Part shown: one piece after another, positions 34,286 to 44,257 of the stretch | How the letters are laid out: each line of letters starts with the position of its first letter | Position numbering within the stretch: position 1 is the stretch's first letter | Source of the DNA: Haladaptatus caseinilyticus | GTDB lineage: Archaea > Halobacteriota > Halobacteria > Halobacteriales > Haladaptataceae | Length of the DNA stretch: 64,000 bases | Direction: 5' to 3' | NCBI RefSeq assembly: GCF_026248685.1 | Contig: NZ_CP111036.1 | Location: 1,798,001-1,862,000, forward strand | The notes under the pieces: generated by a model | Told to the model about the DNA's origin: nothing | Databases searched by the model: none | What the model saw: only the letters and a program-made list of their open reading frames with translations | Made by a program: the position numbers and the translations under genes

Positions 34286-35074
34286 CTACGACGACTGCGT
34301 CGTAGTCGTCCCCGCTCCAGTCGTCTCCGTACCGGTGCCTTCCTGCGTCGTTGTCGTTCCTTCGCCGCCCGAATCCACCGCTGTCACGAGGTCCAACGCC
34401 TCGGCGTCGTTGTTGGTTTGCAGAAGGCCAACGGCAAACATGGAGATGACGGTACCCCCGTCGAGCGTGACGTCGGTCGACGCGACGGCCTGGTTCTCCC
34501 CGGCAGGTCGAACTTCGATGGTGTACGACCCGGCGGGAAGGTCGACGTACTGGCTGGCGTTGCCGAATTCGAGTCCCTCGACGAGCAGATCGCCGTCCGC
34601 GGCGATATCGACCGCCGGTGCGTCCGGCGAGAGGTGGACCGCTCGGACGCTGACCCGGTTGCCCGACGGAATCTCGTTTCTGTCCTCGAACACGAACGAC
34701 TCGGGATTGTCGGGCGTTCCCGCTGCCGCAAAGGTGTAGTCGAGTGGCGCTTCGAGCGTCACCTGCTCCTCGAGAAGCGCGGTCCCTTGGCCCTGTCCAG
34801 TCGGCGTGACCTGAACGGTGTATTCGCCCGGTTGGACTTCGAGGTAGTCGCTGACATCTTTGAACGCCACGTCCTGTAGAACGGGGTCTCCGTCGATGAA
34901 CACGTCCACGTTCGGTCCACCGGGGATGGCATGGATGGCTCTTATGCCCACGGCCCTTTCGCTGCCACCGCCACCACCCGTCGTCGTCGTTTGCTGTGCG
35001 CCCGAAACCCCTGCGAAGACGGCTAGTCCACTCGCTCCGATAGCTCGGAGTACTCGGCGTCGTGTCTGTTCCAT
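34286..35074 (-). CDS. Tat-exported DUF4397-domain protein
   Basis: The 262-residue protein begins with a Tat signal (TRRRVLRAIGASGLAVFAGV). Two DUF4397-like repeats follow: AIHAIPGGPNVDVFIDGDPV with YLEVQPGEYTVQVTPTG, then AVHLSPDAPAVDIAADGDLL with YVDLPAGSYTIEVRPAG. These are immunoglobulin-like domains of surface proteins. The C-terminus is Thr/Gly-rich (TTTTQEGTGTETTGAGTTTT), probably O-glycosylated and wall-associated, but without a recognisable sorting motif. It follows the beta-helix gene on the same strand after 69 nt. Confidence 0.78.
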   Translation of the reverse strand: MEQTRRRVLRAIGASGLAVFAGVSGAQQTTTTGGGGGSERAVGIRAIHAIPGGPNVDVFIDGDPVLQDVAFKDVSDYLEVQPGEYTVQVTPTGQGQGTALLEEQVTLEAPLDYTFAAAGTPDNPESFVFEDRNEIPSGNRVSVRAVHLSPDAPAVDIAADGDLLVEGLEFGNASQYVDLPAGSYTIEVRPAGENQAVASTDVTLDGGTVISMFAVGLLQTNNDAEALDLVTAVDSGGEGTTTTQEGTGTETTGAGTTTTQSS

Positions 35075-35143
35075 TCTCGTTTCCCCCGCCGTTCGACAAC
35101 TGATTAGTAAAAAAGAATTTCCCCCAACGAGTTCGAGTGCCCA

Positions 35144-36838
35144 TCACACCGATTCGACGAAGACGTCGAGGACGCCGTTCGAGGACTCGACGGTGATGGT
35201 AACTCCATCGAACGCTCCACGCTTCGTTTTCGTGTAGGACACCGTTTCTATCCCCCCTCCGACGCGCCCGAACGTCAGTTTCGGACGTCGCGCGTAGGAT
35301 TTGTCGAACCTCACTGATACGGTTCCGGCGTCGTCGCCGACGACACCGCGATGAACGTCGAACGCTGGGACGTGGCCGCGAACGAGCGAGGTTGCACTCT
35401 CGATACGCCACGGGGACGTTCCGTCTGCCCAGTTCTCACTGTAGCAGTTGTCGCCGCCGCCATCGGTTTCGACGATTGCGAGGCCACCTCCGCTCCGATA
35501 GATTCGGTTGCCACGGACGACGTTTTCCCTCGTTTGAAGAAGGATTCCTTGGTAGTAGCCGTCACTCCTTCCGTATTTCCTGACTCGGTTTTCGCTGATT
35601 TCGTGGTTCGTCGTTCCATTTCCACGGGAGACGATACCCGACCGCTGAGCTCCTCGAACGTCGTTGTGTTCGACCGCAACGTATCGTGCATCGTCGAGGA
35701 GGATTCCGGCCCGACCGGTCTCGGATACGGTGTTTCGAGCGACGATGCCATCCTTCGCACCGGTAATTCGAATCCCATCGCTTCCGACGTCGTAGAGGCC
35801 GTTTCTCGCGACCACGAAGTCCGATATTCCCTTTTCGATGTTGACTCCCGTCCCACCGTAGTCATAAAGGTCGTTGTCCACGACGGTAACGTTCGTCGCC
35901 CGCTCGATGTTGAGCGATACCCCGGCGAAATCCGCGGACTCCTCTTGGACGCTCACGTTGCCGTCGATTCGGACGTTTCGCGCCCGCCCGCCGAATCCGA
36001 CGTGACAGAACGATTTGTGGTAGCCAAACCCGATATTGCTCGCGATGAGGATGTATCCTCCAGCTTGGAGATCGTTGCCGCCGATTCCGGTGAGACTCCC
36101 CTCGAGGTTGTTTCCTAGCACGTTCCCGACGATGGCGACGTTTCGGGCTTGTTGGTGGTCGAACCCGCGCCAGACGTCACAGGAAATCGAACGGTCGAGG
36201 CCGTCGGTGACGACGTTTCCGGAGACGAGGACGTTTGCACCACCGACCTGAATTCCCCTGTCGCCGATATCACGGATTCGATTGCCGAGGATGCGGACGT
36301 TACGGGATTCCTTTTCCGCACTGATGCCGCTCCCGCCGGTTCCGTGTTCGTGATACGGATGGGTTCGCGTCAGATAGTTCCCGGACAGCGTGACGTTTTC
36401 GGCGTCCTTCACGACGATGCCGTGGCACAACTTCGCGCTCGGACGCTGGCCATCGGGGTTTCCGTCGTATCCCACGCCGCGAATCGTGACGTTCTCACAG
36501 TGGTCGTGGTGGCCGATTCGGAACCCACCGACGTTCGCCCCGTCTGCGGGTTTAACCAGCGTCGGTATGTCGGGACCGACGACGGTGACGCCGTCCACGT
36601 CGATGTCGAGCCACTGGGTCGTTCGATACGGTGCGTTCTCCCCGGTAATGACGACGGTGTCGCCCGCCGAGAGGTCGTTGAACGCGGATTCGAGGGCCGA
36701 TGTCGTCGTGATGACGGCATCGGCGAAACGGCCCGCTTTCGTCTCCTCCGGTGTGGTTGCAAAAACGTCACGCCCGGCGAACGCGAGCGCCAATCCGGCA
36801 GTTCTCCGTAACACCCCTCGCCGTGGAATTCCCCCCAT
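35144..36838 (-). CDS. Tat-exported parallel beta-helix protein
   Basis: The 564-residue protein begins MGGIPRRGVLRRTAGLALAF, a Tat-type signal. After a leader comes a long right-handed parallel beta-helix, seen as repeating rungs (NVTLSGNYLTRTH, NVRILGNRIRDIG, NVLVSGNVVTDG, NVTVVDNDLYDYG). The C-terminal 80 residues form a separate beta domain. Such folds are found in polysaccharide lyases and isomerases as well as non-catalytic surface proteins. No catalytic motif is obvious, so a surface or polysaccharide-binding role is likely. An earlier ATG at 36868 would add ten residues. Confidence 0.75.
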   Translation of the reverse strand: MGGIPRRGVLRRTAGLALAFAGRDVFATTPEETKAGRFADAVITTTSALESAFNDLSAGDTVVITGENAPYRTTQWLDIDVDGVTVVGPDIPTLVKPADGANVGGFRIGHHDHCENVTIRGVGYDGNPDGQRPSAKLCHGIVVKDAENVTLSGNYLTRTHPYHEHGTGGSGISAEKESRNVRILGNRIRDIGDRGIQVGGANVLVSGNVVTDGLDRSISCDVWRGFDHQQARNVAIVGNVLGNNLEGSLTGIGGNDLQAGGYILIASNIGFGYHKSFCHVGFGGRARNVRIDGNVSVQEESADFAGVSLNIERATNVTVVDNDLYDYGGTGVNIEKGISDFVVARNGLYDVGSDGIRITGAKDGIVARNTVSETGRAGILLDDARYVAVEHNDVRGAQRSGIVSRGNGTTNHEISENRVRKYGRSDGYYQGILLQTRENVVRGNRIYRSGGGLAIVETDGGGDNCYSENWADGTSPWRIESATSLVRGHVPAFDVHRGVVGDDAGTVSVRFDKSYARRPKLTFGRVGGGIETVSYTKTKRGAFDGVTITVESSNGVLDVFVESV

Positions 36839-36969
36839 CCCGTTCGAGTGACGACGGGAAGCAAGCATTGTTTTGTGGCCGAACCCGTGTCGGCACTCTC
36901 TCCGTTAGAGTGCGCGGACGAATCGACGGGCATAGCGATTTATACCTCTTTCGACGATCCTCTAACACC

Positions 36970-37242
36970 ATGGTCGAGGTTTACGAACACTATCGTCCGA
37001 CGACGAATGCCTACCCGTCCGGCGTCTATCGTGTCGTCGGCGCGAGTGCCGAGATAACGCTTCTGCGGGTGACCGACGCACAAGGAAGACGCGCGTTTAC
37101 CGGCGAGATACTACACGTCTCTTCGCACGTCCTCGACACCGAGTTCGAAGCCGCGGCGAACCCTGACTCGAAATTCTCCCCGATTGCTGTCGTGCGAAGC
37201 ATCGGTTCAGGGCTGTACTGGTCAGTACGACGATTTCTGTGA
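36970..37242 (+). CDS. Small conserved-looking haloarchaeal protein (90 aa)
   Basis: The 90-residue protein begins MVEVYEHYRPTTNAYPSGVY. A following RVVGASAEITLLRVTDAQGR and a C-terminal hydrophobic segment (VVRSIGSGLYWSVRRFL) suggest a compact beta-rich fold. The ATG at 36970 fits the start of conserved-looking sequence, although the frame is open further upstream. No family is firmly recognised. Function unknown. Confidence 0.5.
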   Translation: MVEVYEHYRPTTNAYPSGVYRVVGASAEITLLRVTDAQGRRAFTGEILHVSSHVLDTEFEAAANPDSKFSPIAVVRSIGSGLYWSVRRFL

Positions 37243-37300
37243 TGTCAGCAAAACCGGGGTGGTTCGATCGACCAGTACCCCGTTCACCCCGAAAAACCGC

Positions 37301-37750
37301 TCACTCCGCCATTCCTGCGAGTTCGTCGGGTATCGGCACGATACCGAGTTGCTGGAGCATTCCCAGCATATCCCAGTTCGCCCATGTCTCTTTGATAACG
37401 CCGTCCTCGACGCGATGCATCGCGAGACCGGTGATTTCGAAGGTCTCACCCGTCGGTTCGTGGCCCATGAACGCCCCTTCGTGGGTGCCACGCTCCACGC
37501 CGCGGAACACGACCAAATCGTCCTCCGCGATAATCTCTTCGATGGTCACTTCCCCGTCCGGGAAGGCCGATTGGAACATCGACATCATCTCGATAAATTC
37601 GTCCGGGCCCTGTACTCCACCGGGCGCGTCGGGGTCGTATCGTACATAGTCAGGCGCGAGTAGTTCGTCGGCCGTCGATTCGTCCCCCTCGTTGACGAAC
37701 TCGGCTATCAGTCGCTGAACGACAGCTTTGTTCTCGTCCGTTCGTGTCAT
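37301..37750 (-). CDS. SnoaL-like ester cyclase / NTF2-fold protein
   Basis: The 149-residue protein begins MTRTDENKAVVQRLIAEF. It has the SnoaL/ester-cyclase pattern of the NTF2-like superfamily: NEGDESTADELLAPDYVRYD, GPDEFIEMMSMFQSAFPDG, then FEITGLAMHRVEDGVIKETW. These proteins catalyse ring closures in polyketide pathways or bind small hydrophobic ligands, so the substrate is open. It is cytoplasmic and alone. Confidence 0.75.
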   Translation of the reverse strand: MTRTDENKAVVQRLIAEFVNEGDESTADELLAPDYVRYDPDAPGGVQGPDEFIEMMSMFQSAFPDGEVTIEEIIAEDDLVVFRGVERGTHEGAFMGHEPTGETFEITGLAMHRVEDGVIKETWANWDMLGMLQQLGIVPIPDELAGMAE

Positions 37751-37835
37751 CGCTTTTCCCCCAGTTAAAGGAACGACTCCGACGTACAAAGTTGTTACTG
37801 AAATGTCATTTGATGGACCACTGGATAGCTGGCCA

Positions 37836-38543
37836 TCATCGAACGCTGTGCATCAACCGGAGGAGTTCCCCCCGGTACGTGTCGCTGTTCCGATGCAGCA
37901 CCGTCCGGAAGAACTCGTTCGTTGGTCGAACCCCCGTCGTGAGGATGAGTGATCCGTCGGACCGCGATACGTCGAAGTAGAGTACCGTCTTCACTCGACC
38001 GTTCCGACGAATCCCCGGAAATCGTTCGATGTTCGGAACCGGGGCCTCGGAGTACCGGTCGATGTCGTAGTACCCGACGTACTCGGCGGTCGCTTGCGCC
38101 TGCGTCGTTTCCCGCTCCGCCGGTTCTCGCTCGCGCAACTCCGTAAATCCTCGTTTCCGGGCCGTTCGTTCGAATCGACGTTTGGCGATTCCATCGACCA
38201 GCCCGGGTCGCGCGAGCGCCGAGAGCGGTGAATCGAACGTGATACGTGTGGCGATGAACACGCCGACGATACCCTCGAAGTCGCTCTGAAGACGTGTATC
38301 GACCGCCTCCGTGAGGCGAACGTCTTTGTAAATCAGCGTGGTTCTGTAGGCATCTCCGAAATCGATACCGCGGCGACGAACGTCGAACCGGTCGGTTTCC
38401 CTCGCTTCGATTTCCCACTGCCGAACGAGCGGGTCGGTTACCGTCGGATTTCTGTACCGCCCATCGCTCTGCCGCCCAGCGACGATGCCGCTCCCCACGA
38501 CGACTGCCCCTCCCAGTCGCTCGATGAACCCCCTTCTATCCAC
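37836..38543 (-). CDS. Tat-signal hypothetical protein (DUF6517-like?)
   Basis: The 235-residue protein begins MDRRGFIERLGGAVVVGSGI, a Tat-type signal without a lipobox Cys. The mature part is basic and polar with several Tyr/Arg-rich stretches (YVGYYDIDRYSEAPVPNIER, then FDVSRSDGSLILTTGVRPTN). This resembles haloarchaeal secreted DUF6517-type proteins, but only loosely. It is probably an exported protein of unknown role and stands alone. Confidence 0.5.
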   Translation of the reverse strand: MDRRGFIERLGGAVVVGSGIVAGRQSDGRYRNPTVTDPLVRQWEIEARETDRFDVRRRGIDFGDAYRTTLIYKDVRLTEAVDTRLQSDFEGIVGVFIATRITFDSPLSALARPGLVDGIAKRRFERTARKRGFTELREREPAERETTQAQATAEYVGYYDIDRYSEAPVPNIERFPGIRRNGRVKTVLYFDVSRSDGSLILTTGVRPTNEFFRTVLHRNSDTYRGELLRLMHSVR

Positions 38544-38690
38544 GAGTAACGGTCGGTCTGCACGTGCATATTCCTCACGGCCCGAGCCGATTCGTTCGGA
38601 TCCGTTCCGACCGATGGATTGCTCTCATTTTGGGACAAAAACATCATGGTCTTCACCCTCGTAGCCGTGTAGTTGCAGGGGTGGGAACAA

Positions 38691-39857
38691 ATGTCAATGG
38701 ACGCGGTCGTTTACCAAGGACCGCACGATGTAGAAGTGGAATCGGTCGATGAACCCGGTATCGAGCACCCGAACGATGTCGTTATCGACATTACGACGTC
38801 GGCGATATGTGGATCCGATCTCCACATGTACGAAGGACGAACCGACGCGGACCCCGGTATCGTCTTCGGGCACGAGAACATGGGAATCGTAGACGAAGTC
38901 GGCGACGGCGTGGAAACACTCGAAAAGGGTGACAGAATCGTCCTGCCGTTCAACGTTGCCTGTGGGTTCTGTAAGAACTGTGAGAACGGCAAAACGGGGT
39001 TCTGTCTCAACGTGAACCCCGGGTTCGCCGGTGGAGCGTACGGGTACGTCGCGATGGGACCGTACAAAGGAGGTCAGGCGGAGCGCCTTCGAGTCCCGTT
39101 CGCGGACTTCAATGCCCTCAAACTCCCGGAAGGGACGGAGCACGAGGATTCGTTCATCCTGCTCGCCGACATCTTCCCGACGGGATGGCACGGGACGGAG
39201 TTGGCCAACCTCCAACCCGGCGAATCGGTCGCCATCTTCGGCGCGGGGCCGGTCGGACTGATGGCCGCCTACAGCGCGAAGATCAAGGGCGCGTCGGAAA
39301 TCTACGTGGTCGATAGGGTCCCAAGCAGGTTGGAACTCGCGGAAAAACACTGCGACGCGATGCCGATAAACTTCGAAGACGCGGACCCGGTCGAACAGAT
39401 AAAGGACGCCCACGGCGGCGGTGTGGACAAGGGCGTGGACGCGGTCGGGTATCAGGCGATCGACCCCGATACGGACACGGGCGACGACGCGTACGACCCG
39501 GCACGTGAGAACCCGGCAGTGGTGCTCAACCAACTGATTCAGGTCGTGCGCCCGACCGGCCAGTTGGGTGTCCCCGGCCTGTACGTACCATCCGACCCCG
39601 GTGCGCCGGACGAGATGGCCGCACAGGGCCGCCTCGGCATCGACTTCGGGAAGTTCTTCGAGAAGGGCCTCAAGGTCGGAACCGGCCAGTGTAACGTCAA
39701 ATCGTACAACCGCCAACTCCGGGATCTGATAATCGAGGGGCGTGCGGACCCGAGTTTTGTCGTCTCACATCGCGTGAGCCTCGACAAAGCACCGGAGATG
39801 TACGAGCGATTCGACAACCGTGAGAAAGGCGTGACGAAAGTTCTGCTCGAACCCTGA
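38691..39857 (+). CDS. fdhA: Glutathione-independent formaldehyde dehydrogenase
   Basis: The 388-residue zinc-dependent medium-chain dehydrogenase matches the glutathione-independent FDH branch (PFDH-like). It has ICGSDLHMYEGR (catalytic zinc Cys), FGHENMG (His ligand), the structural zinc site CGFCKNCENGKTGFC, a GGAYGYVAMGPYKGG loop, and the Rossmann motif GAGPVGLMAAYSA. It oxidises formaldehyde to formate with NAD+ and serves in detoxification. The ATG at 38691 is preferred; a second in-frame ATG lies 6 nt later. No operon partner is visible. The gene symbol is by homology. Confidence 0.85.
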   Translation: MSMDAVVYQGPHDVEVESVDEPGIEHPNDVVIDITTSAICGSDLHMYEGRTDADPGIVFGHENMGIVDEVGDGVETLEKGDRIVLPFNVACGFCKNCENGKTGFCLNVNPGFAGGAYGYVAMGPYKGGQAERLRVPFADFNALKLPEGTEHEDSFILLADIFPTGWHGTELANLQPGESVAIFGAGPVGLMAAYSAKIKGASEIYVVDRVPSRLELAEKHCDAMPINFEDADPVEQIKDAHGGGVDKGVDAVGYQAIDPDTDTGDDAYDPARENPAVVLNQLIQVVRPTGQLGVPGLYVPSDPGAPDEMAAQGRLGIDFGKFFEKGLKVGTGQCNVKSYNRQLRDLIIEGRADPSFVVSHRVSLDKAPEMYERFDNREKGVTKVLLEP

Positions 39858-39944
39858 GCAGGAACGCTCATTTTTAACGAACCGTAGCGTGGTCACTCGT
39901 CCAACGGCACAACGCTGATAGCAGTTACGTGCATCTGGTTTTGC

Positions 39945-41180
39945 ATGGTGGACGTTCGCACTGTCGAATTGGAGGGCCACATCATCGATTCCGGCATGAT
40001 GCAGCGATGTTTCGGCGTCGTGATGGACTTGGACGGGGAGTTCGAAGTCGAGGAGTTTCGGGTCGGCAAACACAAAGACGAGGAGTCGTACGCTCGAATG
40101 ACGGTCTCGGCGGACGACGAGGAGACGCTTCGGTCCATCCTCCACGAACTCCACCAGAACGGGGCACACGTTCCGAACCCGACGGATGCGGCACTGGAAC
40201 CTGCTCCGGCGGACCAAGTCGTCCCGTACGGTTTCTACTCCACGACGAACCACCCGACGCAGGTTCGATACGAGGACGAATGGATTCCCGTCGAAAACAT
40301 CGAGATGGATTGTGCCATCGTTATCGACCCCGACGAGGGACGGGCCACGACGAAGGTGCTCAACGCCATCGAGGAAGGCGACCTCGTCGTCACTGACGAA
40401 TCGGGTGTGCGTGTCGACCCTCCGGAACGTCCGCGGGGCGGGGGTGGCCCGTTCGGATTCATGCAGGGTGGTGTGTCGAGCGAACGACCGTCCGAATCGC
40501 TCATTCGGGAAATCGGGGAAACCATCGTCGAGACGAAAGCGGAGGGAGGGAAGGTGCTCGCCGTGGTCGGACCGGCGCTCATCCACTCCGGTGCTGGCGA
40601 CGACCTCGCACGTCTCATCCGCGAGGGCTACATCGACATGCTCAGCGCGGGCAACGGATTTGCAGTACACGACATCGAACGCGGTCGGTACGGCACCTCG
40701 CTCGGGATGGATATCGAGACGTTGGAACATCCGCGAAAAGGGCACAAGCATCACATCTACACCATCAGCGAAGTCATCCGAGCGGGCGGTATCGCCGAGG
40801 CGGTCGAAGACGGCCTCATCGAGGACGGTGTGATGTACGAGTGCGTGAAAAACGACGTGCCCTACGTCCTTGCCGGATCGATTCGTGACGACGGGCCATT
40901 ACCGGATACGGTCACGGACGCGGTCGAGGCACAGAACGCCATCCGGGAGCAGGCGCACGAGGCGGACCTCGTGCTCATGCTTTCGACGCTTCTGCATTCG
41001 GTCGCGGTCGGCAACTGTCTCCCTTCGACCACTCGGGTCGTCTGTGTGGATATCAATCCTGCGACGGTCACGCAACTGCTCGACCGCGGAAGCGCACAGG
41101 CCATCGGGATGGTTACCGACGTGGGGACGTTCGTGCCGACGCTTGCCGAAACCGTCGTCGAGCGAGAGTGGACCGACTGA
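39945..41180 (+). CDS. Archaeal ornithine cyclodeaminase (TIGR00300 family)
   Basis: The 411-residue protein matches the archaeal TIGR00300 family, now named a nickel-pincer-nucleotide-dependent ornithine cyclodeaminase. It has an N-terminal LOR/SDH-like domain (VELEGHIIDSGMMQRCF) and a C-terminal Rossmann-like part with KVLAVVGPALIHSGAG, LSAGNGFAVHDIE and VVCVDINPATVTQLLDRGSA. The reaction converts ornithine to proline plus ammonia and provides proline in many archaea. It is not related to the bacterial mu-crystallin-type enzymes. The gene is followed after 94 nt by the BAT regulator on the same strand. Confidence 0.78.
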   Translation: MVDVRTVELEGHIIDSGMMQRCFGVVMDLDGEFEVEEFRVGKHKDEESYARMTVSADDEETLRSILHELHQNGAHVPNPTDAALEPAPADQVVPYGFYSTTNHPTQVRYEDEWIPVENIEMDCAIVIDPDEGRATTKVLNAIEEGDLVVTDESGVRVDPPERPRGGGGPFGFMQGGVSSERPSESLIREIGETIVETKAEGGKVLAVVGPALIHSGAGDDLARLIREGYIDMLSAGNGFAVHDIERGRYGTSLGMDIETLEHPRKGHKHHIYTISEVIRAGGIAEAVEDGLIEDGVMYECVKNDVPYVLAGSIRDDGPLPDTVTDAVEAQNAIREQAHEADLVLMLSTLLHSVAVGNCLPSTTRVVCVDINPATVTQLLDRGSAQAIGMVTDVGTFVPTLAETVVEREWTD

Positions 41181-41274
41181 GGAGGGACCCGTCGCTCGAT
41201 GATACACCCTCACCGAGACATGTCTCCGTTTCGGCGAAAACGTCTTGCCCACTCTCACCCTGTAACCCACAACC

Positions 41275-43788
41275 ATGTCCGGGCCCTCTTCGTCGAACGA
41301 CTCCCCCATCCGTTCGCTTCGGAGTACCGAATCAGCCGAGGAAGCCGCCTTTTTCAAACGCATCGTCAGGGAATCCCTCGACGGATTCATTATCATGAAC
41401 GAGGAAGGGACCATCGTCTTCGCGAACGAAGCGGTCGGTACCCTTTTCGGATACGACGGGGACGAACTGGTCGAGCGTTCTATCGCCACCCTCTTTCCAG
41501 AACAGTATCGAGAAACGTACCTCGAGGAATTTTATCAGTATACTCACGAACCGGACGCGACGGTCGAATACACGGGCGTCGAGCGGGTGGGTCTTCGACG
41601 AACGGGAGAGGAGTTTCCGCTCTCTTTTTCACTTCGCGAGCACACGTATCGCGGTCAACGACTGTTCACGGCGATACTCCGTGATATCTCCGAGCAACGG
41701 CGGCAACAGGACGAACTCGAAGCCGCAACCGAAAAGTATCAAACGCTCGTCGAAACCGCGCCGGACGCCATCTTCGTGGCTGATGCCGAGACGGGAGTGT
41801 TACAGGAGGCAAACCGGGCCGCGGCCGAGTTGCTCAAACGACCGAAGGACGAGATCGAAGGGATGCACCAAACCGAACTCCATCCCACGGAGGAAACCGG
41901 ACGCTACGAACGGATGTTTCGAGGACATCAAGAAGAGGGCGGCGTGTTCGAAGAGAACCACGACCTAACGGTGGTCGATTCCACTGGAGCCAGGATTCCG
42001 GTCGCAATCAACTCGAAGATAACCGAGTTAAACGGTCGCAAGGTCATTCAGGGCATCTTTCGGGATATTAGCGAGAGAAAACACCGAGAGGACGCGCTCA
42101 ACGCGTTACACGAAACGACACAACGGATGTTCGAGACCGCGTCGTCACAAACGATCTGCACGCACGCAGTAACTACTGCCGCGGAGATTTTGGAGTTCCC
42201 GCTCAGCGGAATTCATTTCAAAGCAGATGATGCCGATGCGCTCGAACCGATCGCGACGACCGGCGACATCGCAGGTACGCTCGATGGATCGGTTCCGACG
42301 TTCACACCCGAAGACCCGTTCGTCTGGGACGTATTCGAGACGGGCGAGCCACGTGTCGTTCCCGACGTACAAGCGACGGACGAGGGAGCGGCCCGGGATA
42401 CACCGATCCGAAGTATCATCGTCGTACCACTCGGCGAGCACGGTGTATTCATTACGTCGTCCGAGTCGGTTCGGGAGTTCGACCGAATCGACTTCGACCT
42501 GGTACGGGTACTGGCCGCGAACACCGAAGCAGCGTTGACCCGGGCCGAACGTGAACGTGCAATCGCTCGTCAGCGTGACGAGCTAACGACATTGAATCGA
42601 ATCAACGCCATCGTGAGAGATATCAATCAAGCCTTGGTCGCCGCGCCGACACGCGAGGAAATCGAGCGGACGGTGTGTGAGCGGTTCGCCGCATCCGATG
42701 TCTACCATGGTGCGCTCGTCGGGACGCTGTCCGCGGCGGAACAGGGACTTTCCGTCCAAACGGCGGCCGGAATCGACGATGCGTATCTCGAAGCTGTCGC
42801 TAACGAAGGTGCCGAAACGGAGAACGGTGTCGCGGCCATGGCGTTACGAAGCGATACGGTGCAAGTGGTCGAAGACGTTCGGTCGGACCCGGCGTTTCCG
42901 ACGTCGATACGGGCACAGGCAGCGGCGCGAAATTTCCATTCCGTCGCCTGTGTTCCATTTGGACACGGCGAGACCACCTACGGCGTCTTGGTGGTGTACG
43001 CATCGGAGCCGACGGTCATCGGGGCGCGCGAGCAAGCCGTTTTCGGCGAACTGGGGGAGATGATCGGTCACGCGATAAACGCCGCCGAAAGCAAAAAACT
43101 CCTCTACAGCGACCGCATCCTCGAACTCGAATTTTCGCTTACCGGGACCGGGTCGTTCTTCGTCGAGACGTCCGCGGAACTCGGTTGTTCGTTTACCCTC
43201 AACGGGGTGGTGCCGACGGCGAACGAATCGTACCTCTTCTACGTGACGAGTTCCGGTGTCCCGACGGAGGACGTCATCGAGCGAGCGGAAACATCCTCGA
43301 GTATCGAACACGTCCGCCGAATCCAAGGCGATGAGAGGGACAGTACGCTCGAACTGCTGATTCGCGGAACGCAAACCACTGCACAGGCGCTCATCGAACA
43401 TGGTGCCTACATTCGTGGTGGGACGATTACGGACGGCGAGGGAACCCTCATCGCAGAAGCCCCGGCGAACACGGAGGTTCGCCCGTTCGTCGAAGCGGTG
43501 GAGGCAGTGTATCCGAACGCTACGCTCCTCGCAAAACGGGACCGCAAACATCCGCTTCACCCGACGCCCGGACTTCATTACGAGGTCGAAACCGAATTGA
43601 CCGCCCGACAGTTGGAGATACTGTCGGCCGCATATCTGGCGGGATACTTCGACTATCCGCGGACGAGCACTGGGGCGGACCTCGCCGAGACGCTCGATAT
43701 CTCCTCGCCGACGTTCCACCAACATCTACAGGCTGCACAGCGGAAGGTATTTTCCCTTCTATTCCACAACCGCGATGAGGGGGCCTGA
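41275..43788 (+). CDS. PAS-PAS-GAF-GAF-BAT transcriptional regulator with HTH_10
   Basis: The 837-residue protein is a bacterioopsin-activator-type regulator. Two PAS domains (about 25-145 and 150-275) are seen from FIIMNEEGTIVFANEAVG and FVADAETGVLQEANRAA. Two GAF-like domains (about 285-430 and 450-605) follow, then the BAT linker (about 610-760). The HTH_10 domain is at the C-terminus (LTARQLEILSAAYLAGYFD, then SSPTFHQHLQAAQRKVF). Such proteins sense light, redox or oxygen through PAS/GAF ligands and control genes by DNA binding without a separate kinase. The target could include the adjacent ornithine cyclodeaminase or the nearby siderophore operon; this is inference. Confidence 0.85.
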   Translation: MSGPSSSNDSPIRSLRSTESAEEAAFFKRIVRESLDGFIIMNEEGTIVFANEAVGTLFGYDGDELVERSIATLFPEQYRETYLEEFYQYTHEPDATVEYTGVERVGLRRTGEEFPLSFSLREHTYRGQRLFTAILRDISEQRRQQDELEAATEKYQTLVETAPDAIFVADAETGVLQEANRAAAELLKRPKDEIEGMHQTELHPTEETGRYERMFRGHQEEGGVFEENHDLTVVDSTGARIPVAINSKITELNGRKVIQGIFRDISERKHREDALNALHETTQRMFETASSQTICTHAVTTAAEILEFPLSGIHFKADDADALEPIATTGDIAGTLDGSVPTFTPEDPFVWDVFETGEPRVVPDVQATDEGAARDTPIRSIIVVPLGEHGVFITSSESVREFDRIDFDLVRVLAANTEAALTRAERERAIARQRDELTTLNRINAIVRDINQALVAAPTREEIERTVCERFAASDVYHGALVGTLSAAEQGLSVQTAAGIDDAYLEAVANEGAETENGVAAMALRSDTVQVVEDVRSDPAFPTSIRAQAAARNFHSVACVPFGHGETTYGVLVVYASEPTVIGAREQAVFGELGEMIGHAINAAESKKLLYSDRILELEFSLTGTGSFFVETSAELGCSFTLNGVVPTANESYLFYVTSSGVPTEDVIERAETSSSIEHVRRIQGDERDSTLELLIRGTQTTAQALIEHGAYIRGGTITDGEGTLIAEAPANTEVRPFVEAVEAVYPNATLLAKRDRKHPLHPTPGLHYEVETELTARQLEILSAAYLAGYFDYPRTSTGADLAETLDISSPTFHQHLQAAQRKVFSLLFHNRDEGA

Positions 43789-43864
43789 GACCCTCTCATC
43801 CGCCATTCACAGATCGATACCTCAATACTGAGGCAGAGGACTAGTCAATCGTGGCTGATTTGCT

Positions 43865-44257
43865 ATGATGATGAGCGACTCCGAGAAACGACACGGCAAA
43901 CTCGAATCGTCACGGTCTCAACCGGAGGAAGTTCACGAGTCGAAACTATCGCCGAAGACCATCGCGAAGGTTCTGCAGGATCGACAACGGAGACTGATTT
44001 GTCACATCCTCGCGAATAGTTCCACTGTCACGACCTTCGACGACCTCATCGACGCCCTTTCGGACCGAGAACTGAACGCGCCGGAATCCGATACCGAGTT
44101 TGACCGTCGTTCCGCTTCGATTCAACTCCATCACGTCCACCTCCCATTGTTGGAGGATATCGGGGTTATCGAATACGAACCTCGGTGTGGAACCATTCGA
44201 TACTGGGGACACTCGAGGATAGAACGCCGTCTCGACCGACTATCGGACATCGCGTAA
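43865..44257 (+). CDS. DUF7344 winged-helix protein
   Basis: The 130-residue protein matches the haloarchaeal DUF7344 family: LSPKTIAKVLQDRQRRLICH, a central DDLIDALSDRE helix, a QLHHVHLPLLEDIGVIEYEP recognition region and a short C-terminal wing (RCGTIRYWGHSRIERRL). This is a winged-helix fold likely to bind DNA. Three adjacent ATG codons occur at the start, so the exact one is uncertain by a few residues. It follows the BAT regulator by 76 nt on the same strand. Confidence 0.7.
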   Translation: MMMSDSEKRHGKLESSRSQPEEVHESKLSPKTIAKVLQDRQRRLICHILANSSTVTTFDDLIDALSDRELNAPESDTEFDRRSASIQLHHVHLPLLEDIGVIEYEPRCGTIRYWGHSRIERRLDRLSDIA

